Assembly (NCBI RefSeq): GCF_011761185.1
Contig: NZ_JAAOYM010000001.1
Coordinates: 1,736,001-1,800,000, forward strand
Direction of reading: 5' to 3'
DNA length: 64,000 bases
From: Saccharomonospora amisosensis
Lineage (GTDB): Bacteria; Actinomycetota; Actinomycetes; Mycobacteriales; Pseudonocardiaceae
Part shown: positions 1 to 7,717 of the stretch, piece after piece
Layout of the letters: the number at the start of each line of letters is the position of its first letter
Numbering within the stretch: the first letter of the stretch is position 1
Translations under genes and position numbers: made by a program
The notes under the pieces: model-generated
What the model saw: the letters and a program-made list of their open reading frames with translations, nothing else
What the model was told of the DNA's origin: nothing
Databases searched by the model: none

Positions 1-1255
1 GCTGTTGCCTCGGGCCGGGTACGTTCGTGACCACGGTGACGATGTTGCGTTGCGGCAGCCGCGCGGCCGCGCGCACGGCCCACGACAGCGGCGGGAACGG
101 GCCCTGCCGGGCGAACCCGAGCAACGACGAGCTCACCTGCGCTTCCTGGCTGTGCTTCAGCCCGGCCAGCCGCTCGTGCACGACGCTCAGCCGCTCGATC
201 GGGTCGGCGATGTCCACCGGCAACAACGGCAGCAGCCACGACAACTGGTTGCCAGGGCCTCGGGGTTGTCTCGCGCCGCGCGCCGAGACCGGCACGAGTG
301 CACGCAGCAGGTGTGGGTGGATCCGTTCGCCCCTGCGCAGCAGCAACTCGCGGAACGCGCCGGTCACCGCGGCGAGCACCACGTCGTTGACCGTGACCCC
401 GTGGTGCCGCGCCACGGTGGTCACGTCGCGAAGCGGCGCCTGCGCGACGCGATACCTACGTTCCCGCCCGATCGGTCCGCTCAGCGACGAGGGTGCTACC
501 GGCACGAGGACACGGGCCAGCGTCCCCAGCCCGCGGGCCGTCGCCGCCGCCCCCTTCGCGGCCCTGCCGGGGTGACGCAGCGCCTCGGCGCAGCGTCGCG
601 CCTGGTGCAGCGGCGCCGTGGTGAGATCGCCGAGCGCGGTAACGGCACGCCGCAGCGCACCGGGGCCGGGCGGCGGCGCGGGTCCGGCGGGTGGCTCTGC
701 TGGTTCCGGCGGCTCAGCTCGTCGCGGTGGTTGCGGTGGTTGCGGCGGTTCGGCGGTGAGAACCGCCGCGAGCAACGCGAAACCGGCCAGCGCGTCGGCG
801 ATGCTGTGGTGTGCCCTGACCAACAACGCCCACCGTCCGCCCGCGAGGCCCTCGACGAGCCAGCACTGCCACAGCGGGCGATCGTGATCGAGCCGGTCCG
901 ACATCACCATCCCGACCAGGTCCGCCAGTTGCGAGTCGTCGCCGGGAACGGGCAGCGCCGCGCGCTTGACGTGGTAGTCGAAGTCCACCTCGGTGTCCTC
1001 CCACCACGGTCTGCCGAGGTCGAACGGCACCCTGCGGACGCGTTGCCGGTGCCTGCTCACAGCGGCCAGCCGGGGCCGAAGCGACTCGACGAACCGCTCC
1101 CGCGCCGGCGGCGAGCCCTCCACAACGGCCACCGCAGCGACCTCCAGGGTGGCGTTGCGGTCGGCGATCTCCGCGTCCAGGAAGGCCGCATCCAGCGGGC
1201 TCAGCCGCCGACGGCCCTGCTCGACGGCCTGTTCGACGGTGTCCGAGCTACTCAT
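1..1255 (-). CDS. Wax ester synthase/diacylglycerol acyltransferase (WS/DGAT), 3' end outside window
   Basis: Family members esterify acyl-CoA onto diacylglycerol or fatty alcohol to make storage lipid. The start ATG at 1255 overlaps the phoU-like stop in an ATGA, so the two are probably co-transcribed. About 418 codons are visible before the gene runs off the left edge; family members are about 450-480 aa. Seen: the acyltransferase motif HHxxxDG as HHSIADA near residue 149 (last Gly is Ala), the N-terminal PLW region, and the family signature TNVPGP just before the window edge. Between them lies a Pro-rich linker around residues 165-185. The Gly-to-Ala change is seen; whether it matters for activity is unknown. 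Confidence 0.88.
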   Translation of the reverse strand, partial: MSSSDTVEQAVEQGRRRLSPLDAAFLDAEIADRNATLEVAAVAVVEGSPPARERFVESLRPRLAAVSRHRQRVRRVPFDLGRPWWEDTEVDFDYHVKRAALPVPGDDSQLADLVGMVMSDRLDHDRPLWQCWLVEGLAGGRWALLVRAHHSIADALAGFALLAAVLTAEPPQPPQPPRRAEPPEPAEPPAGPAPPPGPGALRRAVTALGDLTTAPLHQARRCAEALRHPGRAAKGAAATARGLGTLARVLVPVAPSSLSGPIGRERRYRVAQAPLRDVTTVARHHGVTVNDVVLAAVTGAFRELLLRRGERIHPHLLRALVPVSARGARQPRGPGNQLSWLLPLLPVDIADPIERLSVVHERLAGLKHSQEAQVSSSLLGFARQGPFPPLSWAVRAAARLPQRNIVTVVTNVPGPRQQ

Positions 1256-1899
1256 CCGGCGGCTCCGGCTTGGAACAGCACCCTGCGCGCCAGCGAGACG
1301 GCGTGGTCGGCGAACCGTTCGTAGTAGCGCCCCAGCAGTGTCAGCTCCAGCACCGCCTCGACATCCAGACCGTGGTCAGCGCACAGCAGATCCCGGTACA
1401 GCGAGGAGACCAGCCGGTCCATCTCGTCGTCGTCGCGGTCGAGTTCGTAGGCCGCCTCGGTGTCGTGCCGCGCCATCGCGGCGCGCACCTTCGCCATCAG
1501 CCGCTGCGCCGTCTCTCCCATGGCCGCGACGGTCGGCAGCACCACCGGGGGCAGCGCGGGCCGCGGCGCCATTCGAGGTACCAGTTCCGCGACGTGCCTT
1601 GCCATCGCCCCCATGCGGGCCAGGTCCGCGCTCATCCGCAGGCCCGCCACGATCGTGCGCAGGTCACCGGCGACCGGCCGCAGTTCGGCCAGCATCTCCA
1701 CCGCTTCCTCGTCGAGCCGGTGGTGCAGCGCCACGATCGTCCCCTCCTCGGCGACCACCGTCCGCGCCAACTCCGCGTCACCCGCGACGACCGCCGTGGT
1801 CGCCCGGTTCATCGCGCCCTCGGCCAGCCGTGCCAGATCGGCCAGCCGGTTCGTGAAGGCCGCGAGTTCGGCGCCGTGGGAGTCGTAGGACTCGCGCAT
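1252..1899 (-). CDS. phoU: PhoU-family phosphate signalling protein
   Basis: This 215-residue, nearly all-helical protein has the two repeated three-helix PhoU modules. Each carries the acidic metal-binding type pattern, for example ELDRDDDEMDRL near residue 153 and the closing RYYERFADHAVSLARRV near residue 190. PhoU links the Pst phosphate transporter to the PhoR/SenX3 sensor and represses the Pho response when phosphate is plentiful. No pst genes are visible, so it is a stand-alone copy. It is followed with ATGA overlap by a WS/DGAT gene, an unusual partner that hints at a phosphate-to-lipid-storage link (inference). Confidence 0.9.
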   Translation of the reverse strand: MRESYDSHGAELAAFTNRLADLARLAEGAMNRATTAVVAGDAELARTVVAEEGTIVALHHRLDEEAVEMLAELRPVAGDLRTIVAGLRMSADLARMGAMARHVAELVPRMAPRPALPPVVLPTVAAMGETAQRLMAKVRAAMARHDTEAAYELDRDDDEMDRLVSSLYRDLLCADHGLDVEAVLELTLLGRYYERFADHAVSLARRVLFQAGAAG

Positions 1900-2066
1900 G
1901 CCCGCACGGTAGGAGCGGGGAGTGGGCCGTTCACAGGGCCCAACGTCGCACGGCGACGGGACGTGGGGCCCTGCCCGTGCCCGCGCGGGCTGCGCAGGGT
2001 GGGGGCCATGACGGTGTGTGTGGGCCGAGGGGGACGGCGCGGTAGTGGGGGCCGCGGGAGGCGAGG

Positions 2067-2972
2067 GTGAGGATTGTCGCCGCCGTGGGCGGCAACGCGT
2101 TGCTGCGCAGGGGACAGCGCGCCGACGACGCCGTGCAGCGGCGGAACCTGCACGGCGCGGTGGCGGCGCTCGCCGACGCCGTGGGCGGTGAGGAACTGGT
2201 GGTCGTGCACGGCAACGGTCCGCAGGTGGGGTTGCTGGCGCGGGAGAGCGCGGCGGACCCGGCGCTGCGGCGACCGTATCCGCTGGACTCGCTCGTCGCC
2301 GAGACGCAGGGCATGATCGGGTACTGGCTCGCCGCCGAGTTGGGCGCGGCGCTGCCGGACCGCGAGGTGGCCGCGCTGGTGACTCGCGTAGTGGTGCGGC
2401 GGTCGGACCCGGCCTTCGCGCTGCCGACGAAGTTCATCGGCCCCGGCTACTCGCTCGCCGACAGCCGGGCGCTGGAACAGCAGCGCGGGTGGAGGTTCCT
2501 TCGCGACGGGCGGCGCTGGCGCAGGGTGGTCGCCTCGCCCGATCCCGTGCGGATCGTCGAGCAGTCGATCGTGGAGCGGCTGCTCGAGTCGGGCGCGGTG
2601 GTGGTCGCGGCGGGCGGCGGCGGGATACCGGTGGTCGGGGACCCCGGCTCAGAACCGGGTGCGGTGGAGGCGGTTGTCGACAAGGATCTCTCCGCGGCGC
2701 TGCTCGCGCGCGAACTGAAGGCGGACGCGCTGCTGCTGCTCACCGACGTGGCCGCGGTGCAGCGCGGGTTCGGCACGCGACAGGCGGAACCGGTCGCGGA
2801 GGCGACGGTCGCGGAACTGGTCGCACTCGGGTTGCCGGAGGGCTCGATGGCACCGAAGGTCGAGGCCGCTCGCCGGTTTCTCGCCTCGGGCGGCGCGGTG
2901 GCGGCTATCGGAGCGCTGGAGCAGGCGGGCGAGGTGCTGGCGGGTACGGCGGGCACGCGGGTGCGGATGTGA
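2067..2972 (+). CDS. arcC: Carbamate kinase
   Basis: Amino-acid kinase fold, 301 aa, starting at GTG with a purine-rich Shine-Dalgarno sequence (GGGAGGCGAG) just upstream. Seen: N-terminal VGGNALLRRG phosphate-binding loop, VVVHGNGPQVG near residue 46, PTKFIGPGY, the glycine-rich VVAAGGGGIPV near residue 180, and DKDLSAALLA, all hallmarks of carbamate kinase. It makes ATP from carbamoyl phosphate and ADP, or the reverse. Arginine deiminase (arcA) and ornithine carbamoyltransferase (arcB) genes are not next to it, so its pathway here is not shown by context. Confidence 0.93.
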   Translation: MRIVAAVGGNALLRRGQRADDAVQRRNLHGAVAALADAVGGEELVVVHGNGPQVGLLARESAADPALRRPYPLDSLVAETQGMIGYWLAAELGAALPDREVAALVTRVVVRRSDPAFALPTKFIGPGYSLADSRALEQQRGWRFLRDGRRWRRVVASPDPVRIVEQSIVERLLESGAVVVAAGGGGIPVVGDPGSEPGAVEAVVDKDLSAALLARELKADALLLLTDVAAVQRGFGTRQAEPVAEATVAELVALGLPEGSMAPKVEAARRFLASGGAVAAIGALEQAGEVLAGTAGTRVRM

Positions 2973-3004
2973 TCCTGCCTAACCCCGCCGACGGCACGAA
3001 CCGC

Positions 3005-3391
3005 TCAGCGCTGGACAACCCGGCTGCCGGTGAGGCGCGCGATGAGGACGCGGATTCCGTGGTCGAAGGTGTGCCCTCGCGGCAGCGTCGCGCGAGCGAG
3101 AACACGATCCTCGTGCCGAAGCGGGCAGGCGAGTCCGACGCCGGTGATGGTGCAGCCCGCCTCGTCGGGGAACTCCACGGTCACGGGTTTGTCGTGGGCA
3201 AGTCGTTCCAGTCGCGGGTCGGTGCCGGTGGGCACGATGATGTCCCCGCCAGTGCTCACCACGCACAGCAACGCCAGCGGTGGTGCGCCGGTGATCGTCA
3301 CCACGACCATGCGGCCGCACCGCGGCCGCGTGATGACGCCGAGACACTGCTGATGGCTCAGGGGCTGCTCGCTCAGTGTCGGCGAATCCAT
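3005..3391 (-). CDS. Pyridoxamine 5'-phosphate oxidase-fold protein (putative FMN/F420 binding)
   Basis: A 128-residue protein with the start ATG at 3391 and GGAG about 7 nt upstream. The pattern fits the small split-barrel flavin-binding family common in actinobacteria: PRCGRMVVVTITGAPPLALL, then DPRLERLAHDKPVTVEF, where the family has a strand and flavin-binding turn. No catalytic residues can be assigned. It stands alone, convergent to carbamate kinase and divergent from the DivIVA-like gene. Function unknown; a redox or FMN/F420-binding role is inferred from fold similarity only. Confidence 0.6.
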   Translation of the reverse strand: MDSPTLSEQPLSHQQCLGVITRPRCGRMVVVTITGAPPLALLCVVSTGGDIIVPTGTDPRLERLAHDKPVTVEFPDEAGCTITGVGLACPLRHEDRVLARATLPRGHTFDHGIRVLIARLTGSRVVQR

Positions 3392-3559
3392 GCTCGCTCC
3401 AACGTTTCCACTGCGACCTACGGAAGCGGCGGGCGTTCCTATGTCGATGGTCGGCGAAGGTGTCCGCGCGTCCGCCCGGAGTTGCGGGGATTCCCTTGCT
3501 GCGCCGGGTGAAACAATGGGACTAGGGTTGAGCCGGGGCCGACGGCGTGCGAGGTGCAG

Positions 3560-4453
3560 ATGACGATCCCGAAGGGCGCAGGCGGGCCGAGCCCGCCGGG
3601 ACCCGGATTTAGGCCGGCATTGTGGGGATACGACCGCGAACATGTCGATCACTACGTGCGCGGGATGCTCGAGGAACTGCGGCTGGTGGCGTCCGACCGG
3701 GACGCGGCGGCCGACTGCGTGCAGCGACTGGCCGAGCGGTTGGAGGCGCTGCGCTCGGAGAACGACAAGCTTCGCGAACGGCTCGGCAGAGTCTGCCGGG
3801 AACCGGTTGAGACCGACGGGCTTTCGGAGCGGATGCTGCACCTGGTGGAGCTCGCCCACGAGGAGGCCGCCGACATCATCGCGGGCGCCGAGGCCGAGGC
3901 GGAACGAAAACGAGCGCTGCAACGCAGGCGGGCGCGCCGGTTGCGGGCACGGTACCGGCGGTTGCTCACCGAGCTTCAGCAGCGCCGGATCGAGCAGGAG
4001 GCCGAGCATCACGAGCTGATGCGAAGGGTGCAGTCGCAGGCGGAGGCCGCGGCGGAGCAGGCGCAGCGGCAGCGGCGGGAACTGGACGAGCGCGCCACCC
4101 GCAGGCGACAGGAACTGGAGCGGGACTTCGCCGCCGCGCTCGCCGCACGCAGGGACGAGGCCAACAAGGCCATCGCGGAGAAGGAGGCCGCGGCGAGAGC
4201 GCATGCGCAACGGTTGATCGAGCAGGCCACGCGGCGGGCGGAGCGGATCGTCGCCGAGGCGACGGACCGGGTGCACGCGCTGGAGGGGATGCGCCGACGG
4301 CTCGCGAACGAGTTGAACGGCGCCCGTGCCGCCCTTGCCGATGCGCTGCCGCTGACCGAAGCGCTGCCGGAGGAGGACGTGGCCGACGAGGAGGGGTCAG
4401 CGACGTTGCCCTCGCCACGTACCCGAGGGCCTGCGGTGTCCAGCGCCCCTTGA
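3560..4453 (+). CDS. DivIVA/Wag31-like coiled-coil protein
   Basis: About 297 aa. The N-terminus has the DivIVA-type pattern in which WGYDREHVDHYVRGM is followed by a heptad-rich helix. Residues about 40-260 are almost all Glu/Arg/Ala-rich coiled coil, and the C-terminus (about 260-297) is acidic then Pro-rich. Family members sense curved membrane and organise polar growth or cell envelope synthesis. ATG at 3560 is preferred because GAGG lies 5 nt upstream; an in-frame GTG at 3554 is the alternative. Not the main Wag31, which sits by ftsZ and sepF, so probably an accessory scaffold (inference). Confidence 0.7.
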   Translation: MTIPKGAGGPSPPGPGFRPALWGYDREHVDHYVRGMLEELRLVASDRDAAADCVQRLAERLEALRSENDKLRERLGRVCREPVETDGLSERMLHLVELAHEEAADIIAGAEAEAERKRALQRRRARRLRARYRRLLTELQQRRIEQEAEHHELMRRVQSQAEAAAEQAQRQRRELDERATRRRQELERDFAAALAARRDEANKAIAEKEAAARAHAQRLIEQATRRAERIVAEATDRVHALEGMRRRLANELNGARAALADALPLTEALPEEDVADEEGSATLPSPRTRGPAVSSAP

Positions 4454-4501
4454 CGGGAGGTATCTTCGGCCACTGACCGTGGCGCGGAGGAGGTCGAGCC
4501 G

Positions 4502-5788
4502 ATGGCACAGCCATGCGTGCTGCTCAAGTACGGGGAACTGATGTTGAAGGGCCGCAACCGGGGCCGCTTCGAGCAGTACCTCCTCGACGGGGTGCGGCAG
4601 GTCGTCTGCGGCGAGACCGACAGCGCCGACAGCGCCGACAGTGCCGAGAGCGCACAGAGCGCAGGCAGTGCTGATAGCGCCGCCGACCACGCCGACGTCG
4701 CCACCGCGTCGCCTCGCGGTTCGCGCGTGCGGATCTCCCGGCGCGACGGCGTACTCGTGCTCGCGGGCGGGCTGCCGTTGCCGGAACTGGTGGAGCGCGC
4801 GCGGCGGGTTTTCGGCGTCAGTGTCGTGCAACCCGCGCTGCGGGCGGGTAAGACCCCGCAGGACGCGGCGGACGCGGCGCTGCAGGCGCTGGCCGAGCGG
4901 TTCGGCACACCCGAGCGGAGTGTGCCGCGCCGGTTCGCGGTGAAGGCGCGGCGCAGGAACAAAGGCTTTCCCATGGGCTCGGAGGAACTCGCCGCCTACA
5001 TGGGGCAGCGGGTGTGCCAGCAGTGGGGGTGGCCGGTCGATCTGAGCGACCCCGAGGTGCGGATCTCGGTGGAGGTGGATCGGCGCGAGGTGTTCGTCTC
5101 GCTCGAGCGGCACCGAGGCCAGGGTGGGCTGCCGGTCGGTGCCAGCGGGCGCGCGCTGGTGCTGCTCTCCGGCGGGTTCGACTCCCCGGTCGCGGCGTTT
5201 CGCGCGATGCGGCGCGGGCTGCGCTGCGACTTCGTGCACTTCACCGGCGCGCCCTACACCGACCCTTCCTCGGCCTACAAGGCCTACGCGCTGGTCAGGC
5301 AACTGGATCGGTATCAGGGTGGTTCGCGGCTGCACGTGGTGCCGATCGGCAACGCGCAGCGCGCCATCGCCACGGCGGGTGCGGCGCAGTTACAGGTGGT
5401 GGCCCAGCGCAGACTCATGGTGCGCACCGCGGACGTGCTCGCCGCCGAGTTGGGCGCGCAGGCGCTGGTGACGGGTGACAGCCTGGGGCAGGTGTCCAGC
5501 CAGACGCTGAGCAACCTGGCCACGGTGGAAGCCGCGGCTCAGTTGCCGTTGCTGCGGCCGCTGCTGGCGTGGGACAAGGACGAGATCATCGCGGAGGCGC
5601 GGCGGATCGGCACCGCGGACATCTCCAAGCTGCCCGACGAGGACTGCTGCAGCCTGCTCGCGCCACCCAGGGTGGCGACCAGAAGCACGGCCGAACAGCT
5701 GGCCGGTGTGGAACGCAGGCTGGACCTCGACGAGCTGGTTCCGAAGCTGCTGGCCGATGCTCAGGTGCTGGCCCCTGCGGGCTCGTAG
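4502..5788 (+). CDS. thiI: tRNA 4-thiouridine synthase / thiamine sulfur carrier protein ThiI
   Basis: 428 aa with ATG and GAGGAGG Shine-Dalgarno. N-terminal ferredoxin-like region (KYGELMLKGRNR), THUMP domain to about residue 185, then an AANH ATP-pyrophosphatase domain with PP-loop LLSGGFDSPVAAF near residue 221 and GDSLGQVSSQTL further on. It activates uridine-8 of tRNA for thiolation and can serve thiazole synthesis. The C-terminus ends soon after DEDCCSLLAPP, so the rhodanese domain of the E. coli protein is missing and sulfur must come another way. Residues 40-60 are a Ser-Ala-acidic repeat not usual in the family. Confidence 0.92.
   Translation: MAQPCVLLKYGELMLKGRNRGRFEQYLLDGVRQVVCGETDSADSADSAESAQSAGSADSAADHADVATASPRGSRVRISRRDGVLVLAGGLPLPELVERARRVFGVSVVQPALRAGKTPQDAADAALQALAERFGTPERSVPRRFAVKARRRNKGFPMGSEELAAYMGQRVCQQWGWPVDLSDPEVRISVEVDRREVFVSLERHRGQGGLPVGASGRALVLLSGGFDSPVAAFRAMRRGLRCDFVHFTGAPYTDPSSAYKAYALVRQLDRYQGGSRLHVVPIGNAQRAIATAGAAQLQVVAQRRLMVRTADVLAAELGAQALVTGDSLGQVSSQTLSNLATVEAAAQLPLLRPLLAWDKDEIIAEARRIGTADISKLPDEDCCSLLAPPRVATRSTAEQLAGVERRLDLDELVPKLLADAQVLAPAGS
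4619..4681 (+). repeat. Seven tandem 9-bp units inside thiI
   Basis: Codon-aligned units with consensus GACAGCGCC: the first two are identical and the rest diverge by one to four bases. They encode x-Ser-Ala seven times, x being Asp, Glu, Gln or Gly. The repeat sits in an early THUMP-region loop and is followed by a further Ala/Asp/His-rich stretch. Likely produced by slippage and tolerated as a flexible surface loop. Confidence 0.9.
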
Positions 5789-6669
5789 CAGACGCGGCTT
5801 CGCGCGTAGTGGCCGGGGGGCACACTGATGAGCCGGGTGAAATGTCGGGTCAGGTGCGGCTGGTCGCAGAAGCCGGACAACGTGGCGGCTTCGGCGGGGG
5901 AGTGGCCCGCGAGCAGGTGCCGCCTCGCGAGGTCCACCCTGCGGCCGGTCAGGTAGCCGTGTGGCGGGATGCCGTATTCGCGCCCGAACGCCCGCACCAG
6001 ATGCGCCCGGCTCGCGTGCAGCCGTGCGGCGGCCTCGTACAGGGTGATGCCCTGCGTGACGTGGGCCTCGAGTAGTTCCCGCAGCCGTACCGCCAGCCTG
6101 GGGTCCCTGCCCGTGTTCGCCCCGGTGCTCGTCCTGGTGTTCGCCATTGCGTTTCCGCCCGGATTCGGGCGCGGCGGGGAGGCGGTGTCCGCCTGCCGCA
6201 GGTGCCCGCGCAGCCGCTCGATGACCAGCGCCAGCCTGCTCTCCGCCTCAAGGTCCTCGGTGCGCGTCGCGAGCGCTTGGTGAACCTGGTGCACCCGGTG
6301 CCGAAGTAGCGGATCGGCCAGTACCGGCCGGTCCACGGCGGCGCCGATCAACCGGTCGGAGTCCTCGCCGAACACGTCGCGTTCGAGGTAGAGCACACGT
6401 TTGCGAAACCCGCCCCGCCGTGCCGACCGGCCGTCGTGCGCGACGTCGGGAGGTAGGAGGGTCACCACCGGCCTGCACGCGCCGTGCTCGCGGCGGTGCA
6501 GGTCGTAGGCCACAACTCCGGCGTCGACGACGAGCAGCGTCCATGCGTCGTGGGTGTGCGGTGGATAGGTGTGCCGGGGAAAGCTGGCGTGGAAGACTTC
6601 CCGCACACCTCGCACGGACGGCCGCCATGCGATGACGGTGCCGGTGGCGACCCGGTCGTGAGCACCCAT
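5761..6669 (-). CDS. AraC-family transcriptional regulator
   Basis: 302 aa from ATG at 6669. The N-terminal half has the cupin-like sensing domain (PPHTHDAWTLLVVDAG near residue 36). The C-terminal ~100 residues carry the two helix-turn-helix motifs of the AraC/XylS family (TLYEAAARLHASRAHLVRAF and EAATLSGFCDQPHLTRHF). The linker around residues 170-190 is Pro/Asn/Thr-rich. It is divergent from the DUF2000 gene 58 bp away, a recurring pairing that suggests it controls that gene. Its 3' end overlaps the 3' end of thiI by 28 bp on the opposite strand. Confidence 0.88.
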   Translation of the reverse strand: MGAHDRVATGTVIAWRPSVRGVREVFHASFPRHTYPPHTHDAWTLLVVDAGVVAYDLHRREHGACRPVVTLLPPDVAHDGRSARRGGFRKRVLYLERDVFGEDSDRLIGAAVDRPVLADPLLRHRVHQVHQALATRTEDLEAESRLALVIERLRGHLRQADTASPPRPNPGGNAMANTRTSTGANTGRDPRLAVRLRELLEAHVTQGITLYEAAARLHASRAHLVRAFGREYGIPPHGYLTGRRVDLARRHLLAGHSPAEAATLSGFCDQPHLTRHFTRLISVPPGHYARSRVCYEPAGAST

Positions 6670-6727
6670 GCGACGAACGTACAAGACGCACCCGTGGCCG
6701 AAACGGCAGATTCGGCGGATGGCAAGC

Positions 6728-7159
6728 ATGGTGACCGAACCCATTCCCGACCGGCCCGACACCAAGATCGCGGTGCTGCTGCGCGACGACCTGTTGACCT
6801 GGCAGCGGCTCAACGTGTGCGCGTTCGTCGTCAGTGGACTCGCGACGAGCCGACCACACCTGGTCGGTGAGCCGTACCTGGACGCCGACGGCAACGAGTA
6901 CCTGCCGATGTTCCGGCAGCCGGTGCTGGTGTTCGAGGGTTCGAAGGAAACCCTCTCGGCCGCGCACGGTCGCGCGCTCTCCAGGGGGTTGCGCCTGTCG
7001 GTCTTCACCGCGGACCTGTTCGCCACCGGCAACGACACCGACAACAGGGCCGCGGTGCGGGCGGTGCCCGCCGCCACGCTCGACCTGGTGGGATTGGCGG
7101 TGCACGGGCCGAGGAACGCGGTGGACAAGGTCTGTAAAGGCACGCGGATGCACCCCTAG
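6728..7159 (+). CDS. DUF2000 family protein
   Basis: About 143 aa. Recognised by the DUF2000 pattern: PDTKIAVLLRDDLLTWQRLNV at the N-terminus, YLPMFRQPVLVF in the middle, and a late AVRAVPAATLDLVGLAVHGPR. The family has a peptidyl-tRNA hydrolase II-like fold, but no reaction is established. Start uncertain: ATG at 6728 has GGCGG at a suitable distance; ATG at 6719 would add MAS. It shares a short divergent promoter region with the AraC regulator, so it is likely that regulator's target (inference). Confidence 0.75.
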   Translation: MVTEPIPDRPDTKIAVLLRDDLLTWQRLNVCAFVVSGLATSRPHLVGEPYLDADGNEYLPMFRQPVLVFEGSKETLSAAHGRALSRGLRLSVFTADLFATGNDTDNRAAVRAVPAATLDLVGLAVHGPRNAVDKVCKGTRMHP

Positions 7160-7168
7160 TGTGGGTGC

Positions 7169-7588
7169 ATGGTTGAGCACAGGGTGGTGCTGGTGCGGCA
7201 GTGGGACCAGCAACTGGGCGGTTCCGGATGCTGCGGGCGGCTGGACGGGGAGGCGGTGCGAGAACTGCACGGCCACGCCGAGGAGCCCTACGCCCACTGC
7301 CGGACGGACATGGAGGCTGTCGGTGCCGTCTACCTAGCGTTGCGGTCCCGGTTCCGCGCCGACGAGGTGGAGCTGACGGTTGTCGACCCGCGCAACACGG
7401 CATGGGTGCTGCCCGCCGTGTGGCGCGACGCTCGCCGCAGGGGCTTGCGGTGGCGCGAGGCGTTGCGGCAGCTCAACGCGGCCACCAAGGCGTGCGCCGT
7501 GGTCTGTGACGGGCTGGTGCTGGACTGCGGCACGGAACCGGGGCGCGTGGTGGCGGCGGTGGAGGCCGACCTGGCCGGCCGCCGCTGA
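7169..7588 (+). CDS. Conserved hypothetical protein, possibly thioredoxin-like
   Basis: 139 aa. I do not recognise a named family with certainty. The start HRVVLVRQWDQQLGGSGCCGRLDG has a vicinal Cys pair followed by Gly, then alternating helix and strand segments, with ELTVVDPRNTAWVLPAVW and LRQLNAATKACAVVCDGLVLDCG near the end. This gives six Cys in a small cytoplasmic-looking protein and suggests a metal- or redox-active thioredoxin-like fold (weak inference). It starts 9 bp after the DUF2000 stop, so the two are probably one transcript. Confidence 0.6.
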   Translation: MVEHRVVLVRQWDQQLGGSGCCGRLDGEAVRELHGHAEEPYAHCRTDMEAVGAVYLALRSRFRADEVELTVVDPRNTAWVLPAVWRDARRRGLRWREALRQLNAATKACAVVCDGLVLDCGTEPGRVVAAVEADLAGRR

Positions 7589-7593
7589 GGCAC

Positions 7594-7612
7594 CGGCGCG
7601 GTCACCGCGCCG
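7594..7612 (+). terminator. GC-rich hairpin after the DUF2000/hypothetical pair
   Basis: CGGCGCGGT pairs perfectly with ACCGCGCCG across a single C. A second short hairpin (GGTGGT-TG-ACCACC, 7617-7630) follows at once. No U-tract. Position just after a stop codon supports a terminator role. Confidence 0.5.
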
Positions 7613-7674
7613 TCACGGTGGTTGACCACCCACCTCGTTGCGGAGGAACTTCGTTTCAGGTGCCACGACAACGC

Positions 7675-7713
7675 CCGGGTGGGGGCGGCGAACCCTTCGC
7701 CGCCCCCACCCGG
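7675..7713. terminator. Perfect 18-bp hairpin, likely bidirectional terminator
   Basis: Positions 7675-7692 pair with 7696-7713 without mismatch, leaving a 3-nt loop (CCC). It lies between the plus-strand hypothetical gene and the minus-strand P450 stop at 7718, so it can end transcription from both sides. Confidence 0.75.
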
Positions 7714-7717
7714 ATGC

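Noticed and set aside
3392-4276. Long minus-strand open frame joined to the PPOX-fold protein, opposite the DivIVA-like gene
   Set aside because: Its sequence there is the antisense of an Ala/Arg/Glu-rich coiled coil and shows no family pattern; the real protein starts at 3391.
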